Shown: in pieces, positions 33,189-41,952 of the stretch
Numbering within the stretch: position 1 is the first letter of the stretch
Layout of the letters: each line of letters begins with the position of its first letter
Position numbers and translations under genes: made by a program
The notes under the pieces: model-generated
Seen by the model: only the letters and a program-made list of their open reading frames with translations
Told to the model about the DNA's origin: nothing
The model's database searches: none
NCBI GenBank assembly: GCA_947364045.1
Contig: CANARN010000013.1
Location: forward strand, 1 to 43,195
Direction: 5' to 3'
Length of the DNA: 43,195 nucleotides
Source: an uncultured Clostridia bacterium
GTDB lineage: Bacteria; Bacillota; Clostridia; Oscillospirales; Acutalibacteraceae

Positions 33189-34547
33189 TTATCTTTCCTC
33201 TAACGGAAGATAGCTCTGAATTTCTCCGACGCTCTTGTACGCAGGACGGATAATTTTATCAGTGTTTATAAGCTCTTCAATTCGGTGGGCAGACCAGCCT
33301 GCTACTCTTGCTATTGCAAAAATAGGAGTAAACAGCTCTTCGGGGATGCCCAGCATACTGTAAACAAAGCCGCTGAAAAAGTCGACATTGATGCTGACTC
33401 CTTTGTAAATTTTGCGTTTATGAGCAATTATATCCTTGCCCATTGTTTCAACCTTGCCGTAAAGCTCAAAATCGTCTGTACGTCCTTTTTCTATTGCAAG
33501 CTCCTTGACGAATGAACGGAAAACCTGAGCTCGTGGGTCAGACACGGAGTAAATCGCATGACCCATACCGTAAATAAGACCCTTTTTGTCAAAAGCTTCT
33601 TTATCAACAATTTTTGTAAGGTAATTGCGCAGCTCGTCATCGTCAGACGTGTCGCGTACATGCGCTTTAATATCCTCCATCATTTCAACAACCTTAATGT
33701 TAGCGCCGCCGTGCTTTGGACCTTTAAGAGAGCAAAGCGCCGCCGCCATTGTTGAATATGTGTCGGAACCTGAGGACGTAACCACGTGCGTTGTAAATGA
33801 CGAGTTGTTGCCGCCGCCGTGTTCCATATGAAGAATTAAAGCAGTATCTAAAACTCTTGCCTCAAGCTCTGAATACTTCATATCGGGTCGAAGCATTCTG
33901 AGAATGTTTTCTGCCGTTGAAAGCGATGGGTCGGGCCTGTGAATGTAAAGAGAATCGTCACATTCATAATGGTTGTATGCGTGATATGCGTAAACCGAGA
34001 GCATAGGGAAACAGCTAATCATTCTAAGACACTGACCGAGAACATTGTCAAGGCTTAAATCCGACGCCAAATCGTCGTATGCGGCGAGAGTAAGTACGCT
34101 TTTGGTGAGCGAATTCATTATGTCCTTGCTGGGCGCTTTCATAATTACATCACGCGTAAAGTTTGTGGGAAGGGTGCGAAGCTCCGAAAGAACTGCGATA
34201 AACTCGTCTAATTGCTCTTTGGTAGGTAATTTCCCGAATAAAAGCAAATATGTAGCTTCTTCAAAGCCGAAACGGTTAGAACCTCTGCCTTTAATTAAAT
34301 CAATAACATTGATGCCTCTGTAAGACAGCCTGCCGTCGCAGGGGACTCTGCCCTCAGGCGTTTCTTTAGAAGCCAAAACCTCTGAAATAGTAGTAAGACC
34401 TGCAATAACACCCTGACCGTTTTTGTCGCGAAGTCCTCTTTTTACGCCGTATTTTTCATAAAGCTCAACTTCAATTTTACCGTTGTCAAGACACATCTGC
34501 GCGTGTGTTTTTTTGAAATTATCCAATTCCGATTTAGTGAAACTCAT
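33189..34547 (-). CDS. gltA: Citrate synthase
   Basis: Condenses oxaloacetate and acetyl-CoA to citrate. The 452-aa protein shows the family signatures LHMEHGGGNNSSFTTHV (near 240), SLKGPKHGGANIKVVEMM (catalytic His) and GMGHAIYSVSDPRAQVF, with a C-terminal VDFFSGFVYSMLGIPEELFTPIFA containing the catalytic-Asp region. An extra N-terminal stretch of about 70 residues and the overall layout match the long citrate/2-methylcitrate synthase group found in Clostridia. AAAGGAG lies eight bases before the ATG. It stands alone, with no aconitase or isocitrate dehydrogenase next to it, and probably supplies 2-oxoglutarate for glutamate. The upstream region is AT-rich with a TATAAT (34621-34616) but no good -35. 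Confidence 0.94.
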   Translation of the reverse strand: MSFTKSELDNFKKTHAQMCLDNGKIEVELYEKYGVKRGLRDKNGQGVIAGLTTISEVLASKETPEGRVPCDGRLSYRGINVIDLIKGRGSNRFGFEEATYLLLFGKLPTKEQLDEFIAVLSELRTLPTNFTRDVIMKAPSKDIMNSLTKSVLTLAAYDDLASDLSLDNVLGQCLRMISCFPMLSVYAYHAYNHYECDDSLYIHRPDPSLSTAENILRMLRPDMKYSELEARVLDTALILHMEHGGGNNSSFTTHVVTSSGSDTYSTMAAALCSLKGPKHGGANIKVVEMMEDIKAHVRDTSDDDELRNYLTKIVDKEAFDKKGLIYGMGHAIYSVSDPRAQVFRSFVKELAIEKGRTDDFELYGKVETMGKDIIAHKRKIYKGVSINVDFFSGFVYSMLGIPEELFTPIFAIARVAGWSAHRIEELINTDKIIRPAYKSVGEIQSYLPLEER

Positions 34548-34807
34548 TTTGTATTCTCCTTTCTTTATGGGGAATATTGCGGTTTATAATAACAATAAAT
34601 TTTATCTTATCTGTTATTATAATATATTTTAAAGAATAAATCATTAAAATATTGTAAACTTTTGGAGAAAACTTAATTTGAAGATAAAACAAATTTGATG
34701 TCGGCGTAATGTATGAGAACATCTGCGATAGTATATTATGAGACTGTCCGTTTTTACCTTTAAAACTTGCAATTTTACACGTTTTTTCTGCATTTTTGCA
34801 ATGGGTA

Positions 34808-34836
34808 TTGACAAAATACGCTTTTTATGATATGAC
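34808..34836 (+). promoter_or_regulatory. Promoter of the AT-rich secreted-protein pair
   Basis: TTGACA (34808-34813) and TATGAC (34831-34836) are 17 bp apart, about 100 bp before the first start codon. The 34548-34933 spacer otherwise holds the gltA upstream region, a four-codon frame and a small hairpin. Confidence 0.6.
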
Positions 34837-34860
34837 GGTGTTAGAAGCGGGGTGATTATA

Positions 34861-34872
34861 ATGGTTAAATAA
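34861..34872 (+). other. Minimal leader frame (Met-Val-Lys-stop) with good ribosome site
   Basis: GGGGTGAT at 34849-34856 sits at proper distance from an ATG that is followed by GTT AAA TAA. A hairpin TACAAC/GTTGTA (34880-34903) with an inner CAG/CTG pair follows. It could be a tiny leader peptide or the remaining 5' end of a deleted gene; the sequence does not decide. Confidence 0.3.
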
Positions 34873-34933
34873 ATCAAAATACAACACAGTCTGCTGAGTT
34901 GTATAGTGTTATTGAATAAATAATGAATATTAT

Positions 34934-35947
34934 ATGAGAAGAAAAAATATGAAAGCTTATAAAAAAGTAGTTGGTGTTGCTTTAGCAATATTACTTATTT
35001 TATCAACACCTTGTGTATCATTCGCAAATAACATAAAATCAGACCGTAAAAGTAAGTATGAGGAATATCACGATCAAATAAATTTTGAAGATTTAATGAT
35101 ATATGTTGTAAATAAAAACAATATTATTGTAGATGTCGATCCTACAATATCACTTATTAAAATGATTAAAGCTAAAAGACAAAAGAAAAAATACGATAGA
35201 TATGCTGCAAATAATCCTGAAGCGGTAACTGAATTGTTGAACACAGTAATTTCAGGTGATTATATTTGCGCAGTAAGCTACACAGAAACACCTCTTATTT
35301 ATGTGGATGACCACTACGTAAGAATACCGAGAGAAGATAATAATCTACCACTTTTTGCTATTGATGCTAGTGCAGCAGATAAAACAGCTACTTCAACTGC
35401 ATCTAAAAGACACTGTTTAACTTTAAATACTTCTATAGTAAGAAGGGGTACTTCAGCTCCGTATATTTATACAGCAAGGACATACGGAACTTGGGATAAT
35501 TTAGTGTTGGACGAAGAGAAAGCGCCAGCAACAGGAAATGATTTTATATTGCAGGCTTGTCCGACAGTTACAAGCAGTGTAAGGTTTAGCAGTAAATACA
35601 ATCATGAAACAAGCGGCAGTATAAACGGAATTGAAGGGAAAAACTATTTTAAGGAAAATGGTGGAGATTCATGGATACAATATGAGATTGTTGATGCTCC
35701 TGCCGGTTTGGCTAAATTAAGTGAATTTTCACTTTCGCAAACATTCAGAGCACAAATAACAACAGAAACTAAAAAGATAAATAGTTATTATATTCACACA
35801 TGGAAACAGATGGATGTGACAGTGTCTGTAAGCGGCAGCGCAGGTGTATCCGGCGGAAAACCGTCTGCCGGGGTGTCACTGAGTTTTACCCCAAGTATTA
35901 AGGATAAACAGTGGCAATTATATAATTATATTGCTTTTAATTGGTAA
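34934..35947 (+). CDS. Hypothetical secreted protein
   Basis: A 337-aa protein that I do not recognise. A clear signal peptide (KKVVGVALAILLILS, cleavage likely after VSFA near residue 31) is followed by a basic and charged region with RQKKKYDRYA (about 75-90). The C-terminal half is Ser/Thr-rich and looks beta-rich, with VSVSGSAGVSGG and SIKDKQWQLYNYIAFNW at the end. No enzyme motif, lipobox or sortase signal is visible. Codon use (AGA, ATA, TTA) and base content are much more AT-rich than in neighbouring genes, which suggests recent acquisition. An in-frame ATG at 34949 is equally possible, since neither has a strong ribosome site. The next gene begins 12 bp downstream. Confidence 0.75.
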   Translation: MRRKNMKAYKKVVGVALAILLILSTPCVSFANNIKSDRKSKYEEYHDQINFEDLMIYVVNKNNIIVDVDPTISLIKMIKAKRQKKKYDRYAANNPEAVTELLNTVISGDYICAVSYTETPLIYVDDHYVRIPREDNNLPLFAIDASAADKTATSTASKRHCLTLNTSIVRRGTSAPYIYTARTYGTWDNLVLDEEKAPATGNDFILQACPTVTSSVRFSSKYNHETSGSINGIEGKNYFKENGGDSWIQYEIVDAPAGLAKLSEFSLSQTFRAQITTETKKINSYYIHTWKQMDVTVSVSGSAGVSGGKPSAGVSLSFTPSIKDKQWQLYNYIAFNW

Positions 35948-35959
35948 ATAGGTGAGCTT

Positions 35960-36580
35960 ATGAAGAAAAAGAAAATAATAAAAAGGATTTTTTTAATAAC
36001 CGTTTTATCTACTGCTTTAATTTTTTCTGCTGTATTTGCGCATTATTATTTTACAACAATGTCACCTGATGAATGTCAAGAATATTGCATAGAGCATTCG
36101 CAGAGAGCTGCCACAAAATTTTCTATATTTTGTGACGGGCGTTATATAGAGGATTATATGTATTATATTGCAACAGACGGTGATTCATCTAAAGCGCAGG
36201 AAATTTTTATATTTAAAAGAAAGTATTTCGGCTCTCTTATGAGATATAAATTTGTTATGAGCAGTGAGCAGAGCGGAAGAGAAGGCGAGGAAAAATTCGG
36301 TTCTATTCAGTTTTTTACAAGAAATGATAATGGCGAAAAAGAAACGGAATCAACTTTGCTGTTCTTTGGAATAATAACAGATTCTAACATAGCTACATAT
36401 GAATATACATTAACAGTACGAGAAGGCTCAAATGTATATAGAGGAAATGTTAGTTGGAGAGATAAACCTATATGGCATGTAAGATTTTGCGGCTTGAATA
36501 ATACGGATGATAATTATAAAAAAGTTATATCGGATGTAAAATTTTATGATTCAGATGGTAATTTAGTAGGGGTTTATTAA
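35960..36580 (+). CDS. Hypothetical membrane-anchored or secreted protein
   Basis: A 206-aa protein of unknown family. A basic N-terminus (KKKKIIKR) precedes a single hydrophobic segment (about residues 9-28), a signal anchor or uncleaved signal. The remaining 175 residues are polar and alternate short aromatic-rich strands, with three Cys near residues 39, 43 and 54 and one near 177 that could form disulfides outside. AGGTGAG precedes the ATG. It shares the AT-rich composition of the preceding secreted protein and is probably co-transcribed with it, so the two may work together. A terminator follows at 36619. Confidence 0.7.
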   Translation: MKKKKIIKRIFLITVLSTALIFSAVFAHYYFTTMSPDECQEYCIEHSQRAATKFSIFCDGRYIEDYMYYIATDGDSSKAQEIFIFKRKYFGSLMRYKFVMSSEQSGREGEEKFGSIQFFTRNDNGEKETESTLLFFGIITDSNIATYEYTLTVREGSNVYRGNVSWRDKPIWHVRFCGLNNTDDNYKKVISDVKFYDSDGNLVGVY

Positions 36581-36618
36581 AAAACATCGCATTATCTTAT
36601 TAAAATTTACACAAACAA

Positions 36619-36642
36619 AAAAGGCGGGGAAACCCGTCTTTT
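36619..36642 (+). terminator. Terminator of the secreted-protein pair
   Basis: AAAAGGCGGG (36619-36628) pairs with CCCGTCTTTT (36633-36642) over a GAAA loop, one wobble, ending in a T run. Confidence 0.75.
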
Positions 36643-36699
36643 CTGCTAATCAAATATTAAAATCCTGTTCAGCGCCTGTTTCCTACCGCATTGAACATC

Positions 36700-36737
36700 A
36701 AAAAACCGAAACTCGCATTTGTGAATTTCGGTTTTTT
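36700..36737. terminator. Terminator of the metallophosphoesterase operon
   Basis: AAAAAACCGAAA (36700-36711) pairs with TTTCGGTTTTTT (36726-36737). It has an A tract on one side and a T tract on the other, so it can act in both directions. Confidence 0.75.
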
Positions 36738-36754
36738 AACTGTGCTGTATTAGA

Positions 36755-37915
36755 TTATTTCGACGGTTTAATATATTTATGCTCGGTGGTTACACCGTTA
36801 TTTGTAATTGTAAGCACTGTTCCGCCGTTTAAGTCCTCGTCAGCGTAGCATCTGTCGCCTGTTTTCAGACCGTATGTCAGGCGTACGCCCTCATACATTA
36901 CGGAGTAATTATTGACATGGTCGTGACCCACTACAATATTTTTAGTGCTTTTGAGTTCTTTTACCGCTTCAAAGAAACCGGAATTAATGCTTGGACAGCA
37001 AACCTCTTCCCGCTTTTCGCCGAAGCCGATTTCAGAGTCATATCCGCTCTCTTTCCAGCGTATGTAAGCTGTGTAAAATTCGGGAATTGCAATATGGAAA
37101 AAAGCGATGGATTCGGGCGTTTCACCGCCGTTAACCTTCTTTGCTCCCTTAATTGCCCATTTGTACCATGCAATCTGACTTTCTGATATAAATTCGTAGC
37201 CCGTTCCGAAAACGTCAACCTTTACGCTGCCGTCATCATTCATTATCCATTCCTGAGTGTCTTTGTCAATTGCCTTTTCAGTCATTTTACGCTCTTCGGG
37301 AATACCGTCATATCCCCGCCAAGACCCTGAATCCATCATAATGAGCGACTGAACTATTTTATCGCCTTCCATAATGTTGATAATATAATTGCCGACACCG
37401 CCGATGTTGTTCGGCCCTTTTTTGAACAAACAGTTTTTTGATTCAATATATCTGTCCGCAAGCCAGTTTTTGTCCGCATTGCCGTCTTCGGCGCCGTCAT
37501 GGTTTCCGAAAACAGGCGCCCACGGAATACCGAAGGAGTCCATAAACTTAATTAAGTCCTTTTGCGACTGCTTTTGAAACGCTGCCCATACCTGATCGCC
37601 CGTCATAGTAATCAAATCGGGCTTTTCCTGCTCAATAAGCGTTCTGATTGTTTCTTCGGTGTATTTCCGTTTGCCGATATCCAGCATATCGTTGTACTGA
37701 ATATCGGTAAGATTTAAGATTTTAAAATCTCTGTCAGGGTCTTTTTGAATAACAACCGTGTCATCTAAACGGTAGGTGTCGGTTGAAAGCCAAAACTCAT
37801 TATTTGCCTTTCCCTTTACGGGAAACCAAAGTATTCCCAAAACAACAGCCACAATCAGCAAAACCGCGACTATGCTGAGAACTGCCGTAATAATACGCTT
37901 TTTTGTCTTTGTCAT
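36755..37915 (-). CDS. Membrane-anchored calcineurin-like metallophosphoesterase
   Basis: A 386-aa phosphoesterase of the Dcr2/PAP16-like branch. A Lys-rich start and a hydrophobic segment (about residues 10-32) anchor it with the catalytic domain outside. Metal-site motifs are LTDIQYND (a Gln where many members have His), TMTGDQVW, VFGNHDGAE, FHIAIPEF and GHDHVNNY near residue 325. Such enzymes hydrolyse phosphomonoesters or phosphodiesters; the substrate is unknown. It begins 28 bp after metY on the same strand and is the last gene of the ttcA-thrH-metY run, so its expression is probably linked to theirs by transcription only. Confidence 0.88.
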   Translation of the reverse strand: MTKTKKRIITAVLSIVAVLLIVAVVLGILWFPVKGKANNEFWLSTDTYRLDDTVVIQKDPDRDFKILNLTDIQYNDMLDIGKRKYTEETIRTLIEQEKPDLITMTGDQVWAAFQKQSQKDLIKFMDSFGIPWAPVFGNHDGAEDGNADKNWLADRYIESKNCLFKKGPNNIGGVGNYIINIMEGDKIVQSLIMMDSGSWRGYDGIPEERKMTEKAIDKDTQEWIMNDDGSVKVDVFGTGYEFISESQIAWYKWAIKGAKKVNGGETPESIAFFHIAIPEFYTAYIRWKESGYDSEIGFGEKREEVCCPSINSGFFEAVKELKSTKNIVVGHDHVNNYSVMYEGVRLTYGLKTGDRCYADEDLNGGTVLTITNNGVTTEHKYIKPSK

Positions 37916-37943
37916 TTTCCCAAATCTCTTTCTTTACCTTTGC

Positions 37944-39227
37944 TTATATTTTCTGCAAAGCCTGCTCAATGTCGGCGATAATATCGTCAACATTTTCAAT
38001 GCCTACCGAAAATCTAATAAGGTCAGGCGTTACGCCGCATTCAATAAGCTCTTTGTCGGAAAGCTGTCTGTGTGTTGATGAAGCAGGGTGAAGAACACAG
38101 GTTCTTGCGTCTGCAACGTGAGTTACAATAGCCGCCAGCTTTAAATTGTTCATAAATTCCTCGGCTTTGGCTCTGCCGCCGTTAACGCCGAATGAAATTA
38201 CACCGCAGGTGCCTTCCGGCATATATTTTTTCGCAAGCTCATAGTCTTTGCTAGATTTAAGACCCGGGTAATTTACCCAAGATATTTTTTCGTTATTTTC
38301 GAGGTATTCCGCAACTTTTTGTGCATTCTGAACGTGTCTTTCAACCCTTACCGCAAGGCTTTCAAGACCCAAATTCAAGAGGAATGAATTAAAGGGTGAG
38401 GGTGTTGAGCCGTAATCACGAAGTAACTGAGCAACAATTTTTGTAATGTAACCCGCTTTGCCGAAATCTTTTGCATAGGTTGCGCCGTGGTAGCTTTCGT
38501 CAGGCTCGGTCATACAGGGGTATTTGCCATTTTGGAACCAGTCAAAATTGCCGCTGTCAACAACACAGCCGCCGATTGTGGAAGCGTGACCCTCCATATA
38601 TTTTGTGGTCGAATGAGTAACAATGTCTGCGCCCCATTCAATAGGACGGCAGTTAATTGGAGTGGGGAAGGTGTTGTCGATTATAAGCGGAACGCCGTTT
38701 GCGTGGGCAATACGGGCGAATTTTTCAATGTCAAGAACATCAAGAGAGGGGTTTGCAACCGTTTCGCCGAAAACAGCCTTTGTATTAGGCTTAAATGCCG
38801 CCTGAATTTCTTCCTCAGTCGCTCTCGGGTCAACAAACGTTACGTCAATTCCGATTTTTCTCATTGTTACATTAAAAAGATTAAATGTACCGCCGTAAAT
38901 TGTTGCGGCGCTTATGAAATGGTCGCCTGCGCCCAAGATGTTAATAAGCGAAAAGAAGTTTGCCGCCTGACCCGAAGACGTAAGTACAGCCGCATAGCCG
39001 CCCTCTAATGCCGCAATTTTAGACGCAACGGCGTCGCTTGTCGGGTTTGCAAGACGGGTATACATATATCCCGGTTCAAGGTCAAAAAGCTTTGCCATAT
39101 CGGCAGATGTATCATATTTAAAGGTTGTGCTTTCATATATAGGCAGAACTCTCGGCTCGCCGCTTTTCGGCTGCCAGCCGCCCTGAACGCACTTTGTTTC
39201 TATTTTCTGATTAGGGTCGAATCCCAT
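37944..39227 (-). CDS. metY: O-acetylhomoserine aminocarboxypropyltransferase (sulfhydrylase)
   Basis: A 427-aa Cys/Met-metabolism PLP enzyme that makes homocysteine from O-acetylhomoserine and sulfide, or methionine with methanethiol. Signatures are YTRLANPTSDAVASKIAALEGG (near 55), SSGQAANFFSL, IIDNTFPTP and the PLP lysine in HSTTKYMEGH (near 210), with the large MetY-type insertion around SYHGATYAKDFG. GAGGTGAT lies before the ATG. It follows thrH by 19 bp. It could take up sulfur released from methylthio groups by the MTA operon at 16760-19909, but that link is inferred. Confidence 0.94.
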   Translation of the reverse strand: MGFDPNQKIETKCVQGGWQPKSGEPRVLPIYESTTFKYDTSADMAKLFDLEPGYMYTRLANPTSDAVASKIAALEGGYAAVLTSSGQAANFFSLINILGAGDHFISAATIYGGTFNLFNVTMRKIGIDVTFVDPRATEEEIQAAFKPNTKAVFGETVANPSLDVLDIEKFARIAHANGVPLIIDNTFPTPINCRPIEWGADIVTHSTTKYMEGHASTIGGCVVDSGNFDWFQNGKYPCMTEPDESYHGATYAKDFGKAGYITKIVAQLLRDYGSTPSPFNSFLLNLGLESLAVRVERHVQNAQKVAEYLENNEKISWVNYPGLKSSKDYELAKKYMPEGTCGVISFGVNGGRAKAEEFMNNLKLAAIVTHVADARTCVLHPASSTHRQLSDKELIECGVTPDLIRFSVGIENVDDIIADIEQALQKI

Positions 39228-39246
39228 AGTATCACCTCAATTAAAT

Positions 39247-39855
39247 TTATAAACTCTTTTTAATAGCCGCCAAAAGCTCGTCATAAGTTTCGTATGCCGG
39301 AAGCTCAGGATAGTCAGCCTTGATTTTGTCTGTGCTCTTGAATAAAAAGCCCGCTTTGCTTGCCTTAATCATACCGAGGTCGTTAAAGCTGTCGCCGGCG
39401 GCAATTGTTTCAAAGCCTATGGACTGAAGCGCTTTAACAGTTGTCAGCTTTGATTTTTCTATTCTCATTTTAAAGCCTGTAATTTCACCGTTGTCCGCAA
39501 CCTCAAGAGTATTGCAGAAAATTGTGGGCATACCCAGCTTTTTCATTAAAGGACCTGCAAACTGCGTGAAGGTATCGCTCAAAATAATAACCTGTGTAAG
39601 ACTTCTAAGCTCGTCAAGAAATTCTTTAGCTCCCGGCATCGGGTCGATTTTTGCAATCGTTGCCTGAACCTCTTTAAGTCCTAAGCCATGCTCTTTAAGA
39701 ATGTTAAGACGGTATTTCATAAGCTTGTCATAGTCAGGCTCATCTCTTGTTGTCTTTTTAAGCTCAGGGATTCCGCTTTCTTCTGCGAAAGCAATCCAGA
39801 TTTCCGGTACTAAAACACCTTCCATATCAAGACACACAATGTTCATATCGCTCAT
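39247..39855 (-). CDS. thrH: Phosphoserine phosphatase / homoserine phosphotransferase
   Basis: A 202-aa HAD-family enzyme of the ThrH type. The nucleophile motif is CLDMEGVLVPEIW (ThrH has Glu where most HAD proteins have a second Asp), followed by motif II ILSDTF, motif III Lys in KSKLT and motif IV AGDSFNDLGMI. ThrH dephosphorylates phosphoserine and can move the phosphate to homoserine. The ATG at 39855 with GGAG eight bases upstream gives the normal family length; an upstream ATG at 39933 would add 26 unrelated residues. It is next to metY, which uses a homoserine ester, so the pair may both serve the homoserine branch. Confidence 0.9.
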   Translation of the reverse strand: MSDMNIVCLDMEGVLVPEIWIAFAEESGIPELKKTTRDEPDYDKLMKYRLNILKEHGLGLKEVQATIAKIDPMPGAKEFLDELRSLTQVIILSDTFTQFAGPLMKKLGMPTIFCNTLEVADNGEITGFKMRIEKSKLTTVKALQSIGFETIAAGDSFNDLGMIKASKAGFLFKSTDKIKADYPELPAYETYDELLAAIKKSL

Positions 39856-39893
39856 AATAATTCTCCGTTCATTAAATTTTATTTGTATTTTAT

Positions 39894-39923
39894 ATTGTAT
39901 CACAAATTGCTTACAGTTTTCAA
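39894..39923 (-). promoter_or_regulatory. Possible promoter of thrH-metY
   Basis: On the minus strand TTGAAA (39923-39918) and TACAAT (39899-39894) are 18 bp apart, in the 71-bp gap between ttcA and thrH. Confidence 0.45.
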
Positions 39924-39926
39924 GTA

Positions 39927-40637
39927 TTACCACTTGCTTATATTTCCTGTCTGCATTGCGCCTATAATTTTTTGACGTATCGCAGGATATTTCTTTTCAA
40001 GCTCTTTTAAAAGCTGCTTCATTTCTTCTCTGTGTGTTTTTTCGTCAGCAGGACAGCGGCTTTTCACAATCGGCAGATTTTCTTTTCCGACAACGCGTTC
40101 AATGTCAGATTCAAAGGCAAAAATCAGCGGTCTTATCATATATAAATCTTTTCTTGAAAGGTATGAAACAGGGGAAAAGCACTCGGCTCTTCCGCCTGAA
40201 AACAGATTCATTAAAAATGTTTCTGCGGCGTCGTCAAGGTGGTGACCGAGAGCTATTTTATTACAATTCAATTCCTTAGCGGTGTCGTGTAAAAGACCCC
40301 GTCTCATTCTTGCACACAGACTGCACGGATTTTTCTCTTTTCTCGTTTCAAATATTACATTATATAAATCGGTCCGCTTAACCGTATAGGGAATATTCAG
40401 CTGACTGCAAAGCTTTTCTATGTCCGAATAATCGCCCTGTTCACCGAAAAAGCACGGGTCAAGCGTAACAGCGTAAAGCTCAAAATTCTGGGGGTAAAAG
40501 CGTCTAAGCTCCGCCATACATTTCAACAGCGCGACACTGTCTTTTCCGCCCGAAACGCACACAGCAATTCTGTCGCCGTTTTCTATCATATCATATTTTT
40601 CTGCTGCCGCACGGACAAGGCTTAACAGCTTTTGCAT
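39927..40637 (-). CDS. TtcA-like tRNA 2-thiocytidine synthetase family protein
   Basis: A 236-aa PP-loop ATPase. CVSGGKDSVALLK (near residue 28) is the ATP pyrophosphatase loop, CSLCARMRRG (near 111) gives the CxxC pair, and GHHLDDAAETFLMNL is the conserved TtcA/TilS segment; RPLIFAFESDIERV follows. The TtcA group uses a 4Fe-4S cluster to thiolate C32 of tRNA. This version is shorter than E. coli TtcA and may have another tRNA target; I keep it at family level. GGAGGTGA precedes the ATG. It heads a minus-strand run with thrH and metY. Confidence 0.88.
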   Translation of the reverse strand: MQKLLSLVRAAAEKYDMIENGDRIAVCVSGGKDSVALLKCMAELRRFYPQNFELYAVTLDPCFFGEQGDYSDIEKLCSQLNIPYTVKRTDLYNVIFETRKEKNPCSLCARMRRGLLHDTAKELNCNKIALGHHLDDAAETFLMNLFSGGRAECFSPVSYLSRKDLYMIRPLIFAFESDIERVVGKENLPIVKSRCPADEKTHREEMKQLLKELEKKYPAIRQKIIGAMQTGNISKW

Positions 40638-40659
40638 ACGCTCACCTCCGTTTTTCTTT

Positions 40660-40688
40660 ATTTTATATCTTTATAACAAAAAAGTAAA
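40660..40688 (-). promoter_or_regulatory. Possible promoter of the ttcA-like gene
   Basis: On the minus strand TTTACT (40688-40683) and TAAAAT (40665-40660) are 17 bp apart in a very AT-rich spacer. Confidence 0.45.
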
Positions 40689-40794
40689 CAAAAATTTGTA
40701 AAAAATTCTTTATGAGTAAAATATATGAAAATGAGAGAAAAATAAAGAAAAACAGAGATAATTATTTGTTTGATTAAATTTCGAAAAAATTGTG

Positions 40795-40823
40795 TTGACA
40801 AGCGCAATTTGATGTGATATTAT
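40795..40823 (+). promoter_or_regulatory. Promoter of rplM-rpsI
   Basis: TTGACA (40795-40800) and TATTAT (40818-40823) are 17 bp apart. The leader is only about 30 bases, which leaves little room for a ribosomal-protein regulatory RNA. Confidence 0.85.
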
Positions 40824-40860
40824 CTTCGGGCAATAAAAAATATTAGTGGAGGTAAGTTCT

Positions 40861-41289
40861 ATGTCAACTTATATGCCGAAAAAGGGCGATATTACCCGTA
40901 ACTGGTATGTGCTTGACGCTGCCGGCAAACCGCTCGGTAAGGTTGCCGCTGAAGCTGCTACTCTTTTAAGAGGTAAGCACAAGCCCACATTTACACCGAA
41001 CGCAGACTGCGGCGATCACGTAATCATCATCAATGCAGCACAGGTTGTTCTTACAGGTAACAAGCTTAATCAGAAGATGTATTATCATCACACAGGCTAT
41101 ATCGGAAATATGAAAGAGGTTAAATACAGCACTCTTATGAAGACAAAGCCTGAATTTGCAGTAACAAAAGCAGTAAAGGGTATGATTCCCGATACAACCA
41201 TAGGCCGTGAGGCTCTTACACGTCTTCGCGTTTATGCAGGCGCTGACCACAAGCACGCTGCACAGAAACCCGAAACAAGAGAATTTTAA
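40861..41289 (+). CDS. rplM: 50S ribosomal protein L13
   Basis: A 142-aa large-subunit protein, full length. It shows the L13 hallmarks WYVLDAAGKPLGKVAAEAATLLRGKHKPTFTPN, the DHVIIINA segment, YYHHTGYIGNMKE and the C-terminal LRVYAGADHKHAAQKP. A GTG at 40846 is in frame but lies in the ribosome site region; GGAGGT at 40848-40853 places the start at ATG 40861. It pairs with rpsI 20 bp downstream, the standard L13-S9 operon. Confidence 0.98.
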   Translation: MSTYMPKKGDITRNWYVLDAAGKPLGKVAAEAATLLRGKHKPTFTPNADCGDHVIIINAAQVVLTGNKLNQKMYYHHTGYIGNMKEVKYSTLMKTKPEFAVTKAVKGMIPDTTIGREALTRLRVYAGADHKHAAQKPETREF

Positions 41290-41308
41290 GAAAGGGAGGC
41301 AAAATTAG

Positions 41309-41707
41309 ATGTACGAAACAAATCCTTATTTTTACGGTACAGGCAGAAGAAAAAAATCAGTAGCACGTGTACGTGTTTATGCAGGTACAGGTAAAATCAC
41401 AATTAACGACAGAGATATTGACGATTATTTCGGTCTTGAAACACTTAAGCTTATCGTTCGTCAGCCTCTCGCACTTACAGGCACAACAGAGAAGTTTGAC
41501 ATTGTTTGCCGTGTAAACGGCGGCGGTGTAACGGGTCAGGCTGGAGCTATTCGCCACGGTCTTTCACGTGCTCTTCTTCAGTATGACGAAAATCTTCGTT
41601 CAGAGCTTAAAAAGGCAGGTTTCTTAACAAGAGACCCCAGAATGAAGGAAAGAAAGAAATACGGTCTCAAAGGCGCTCGCCGTGCACCGCAGTTCTCAAA
41701 GAGATAA
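41309..41707 (+). CDS. rpsI: 30S ribosomal protein S9
   Basis: A 132-aa small-subunit protein with the S9 hallmarks [24 protein letters not shown], the [20 protein letters not shown] core and the basic tail [18 protein letters not shown] that reaches the P-site tRNA. GGGAGG precedes the ATG. The last six codons and the stop lie inside a 196-bp tandem repeat, so two further copies of this gene end, without the gene, follow downstream. Confidence 0.98.
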   Translation: MYETNPYFYGTGRRKKSVARVRVYAGTGKITINDRDIDDYFGLETLKLIVRQPLALTGTTEKFDIVCRVNGGGVTGQAGAIRHGLSRALLQYDENLRSELKKAGFLTRDPRMKERKKYGLKGARRAPQFSKR

Positions 41708-41735
41708 CAAAAATTATTTGTTTATCAAATTTCTG

Positions 41736-41756
41736 CTCCCCGATTTTTTCGGGGAG
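41736..41756 (+). terminator. rpsI terminator, copy 1
   Basis: CTCCCCGA (41736-41743) pairs with TCGGGGAG (41749-41756), then TTATTTTTTT. Confidence 0.9.
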
Positions 41757-41931
41757 TTATTTTTTTGCTGATTTGCTGACATTGTAATTTTTTGCCATCT
41801 CATTTCAAACATGCGGACCGCTCAATCCAAGCGATTTCGCGGTACTCACTAAAAAAGGTTCACCGAACCTTTTTTTACGTTCGTACAGTTCTCAAAGAGA
41901 TAACAAAAATTATTTGTTTATCAAATTTCTG

Positions 41932-41952
41932 CTCCCCGATTTTTTCGGGGAG
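41932..41952 (+). terminator. rpsI terminator, copy 2
   Basis: Same hairpin and T tract as copy 1, 196 bp further on. Confidence 0.85.

Noticed and set aside
34534..34988. Two minus-strand frames of 62 and 114 residues upstream of gltA
   Set aside because: They are low-complexity translations of AT-rich spacer, overlapping the gltA start region and the signal peptide of the secreted gene, with no ribosome sites.
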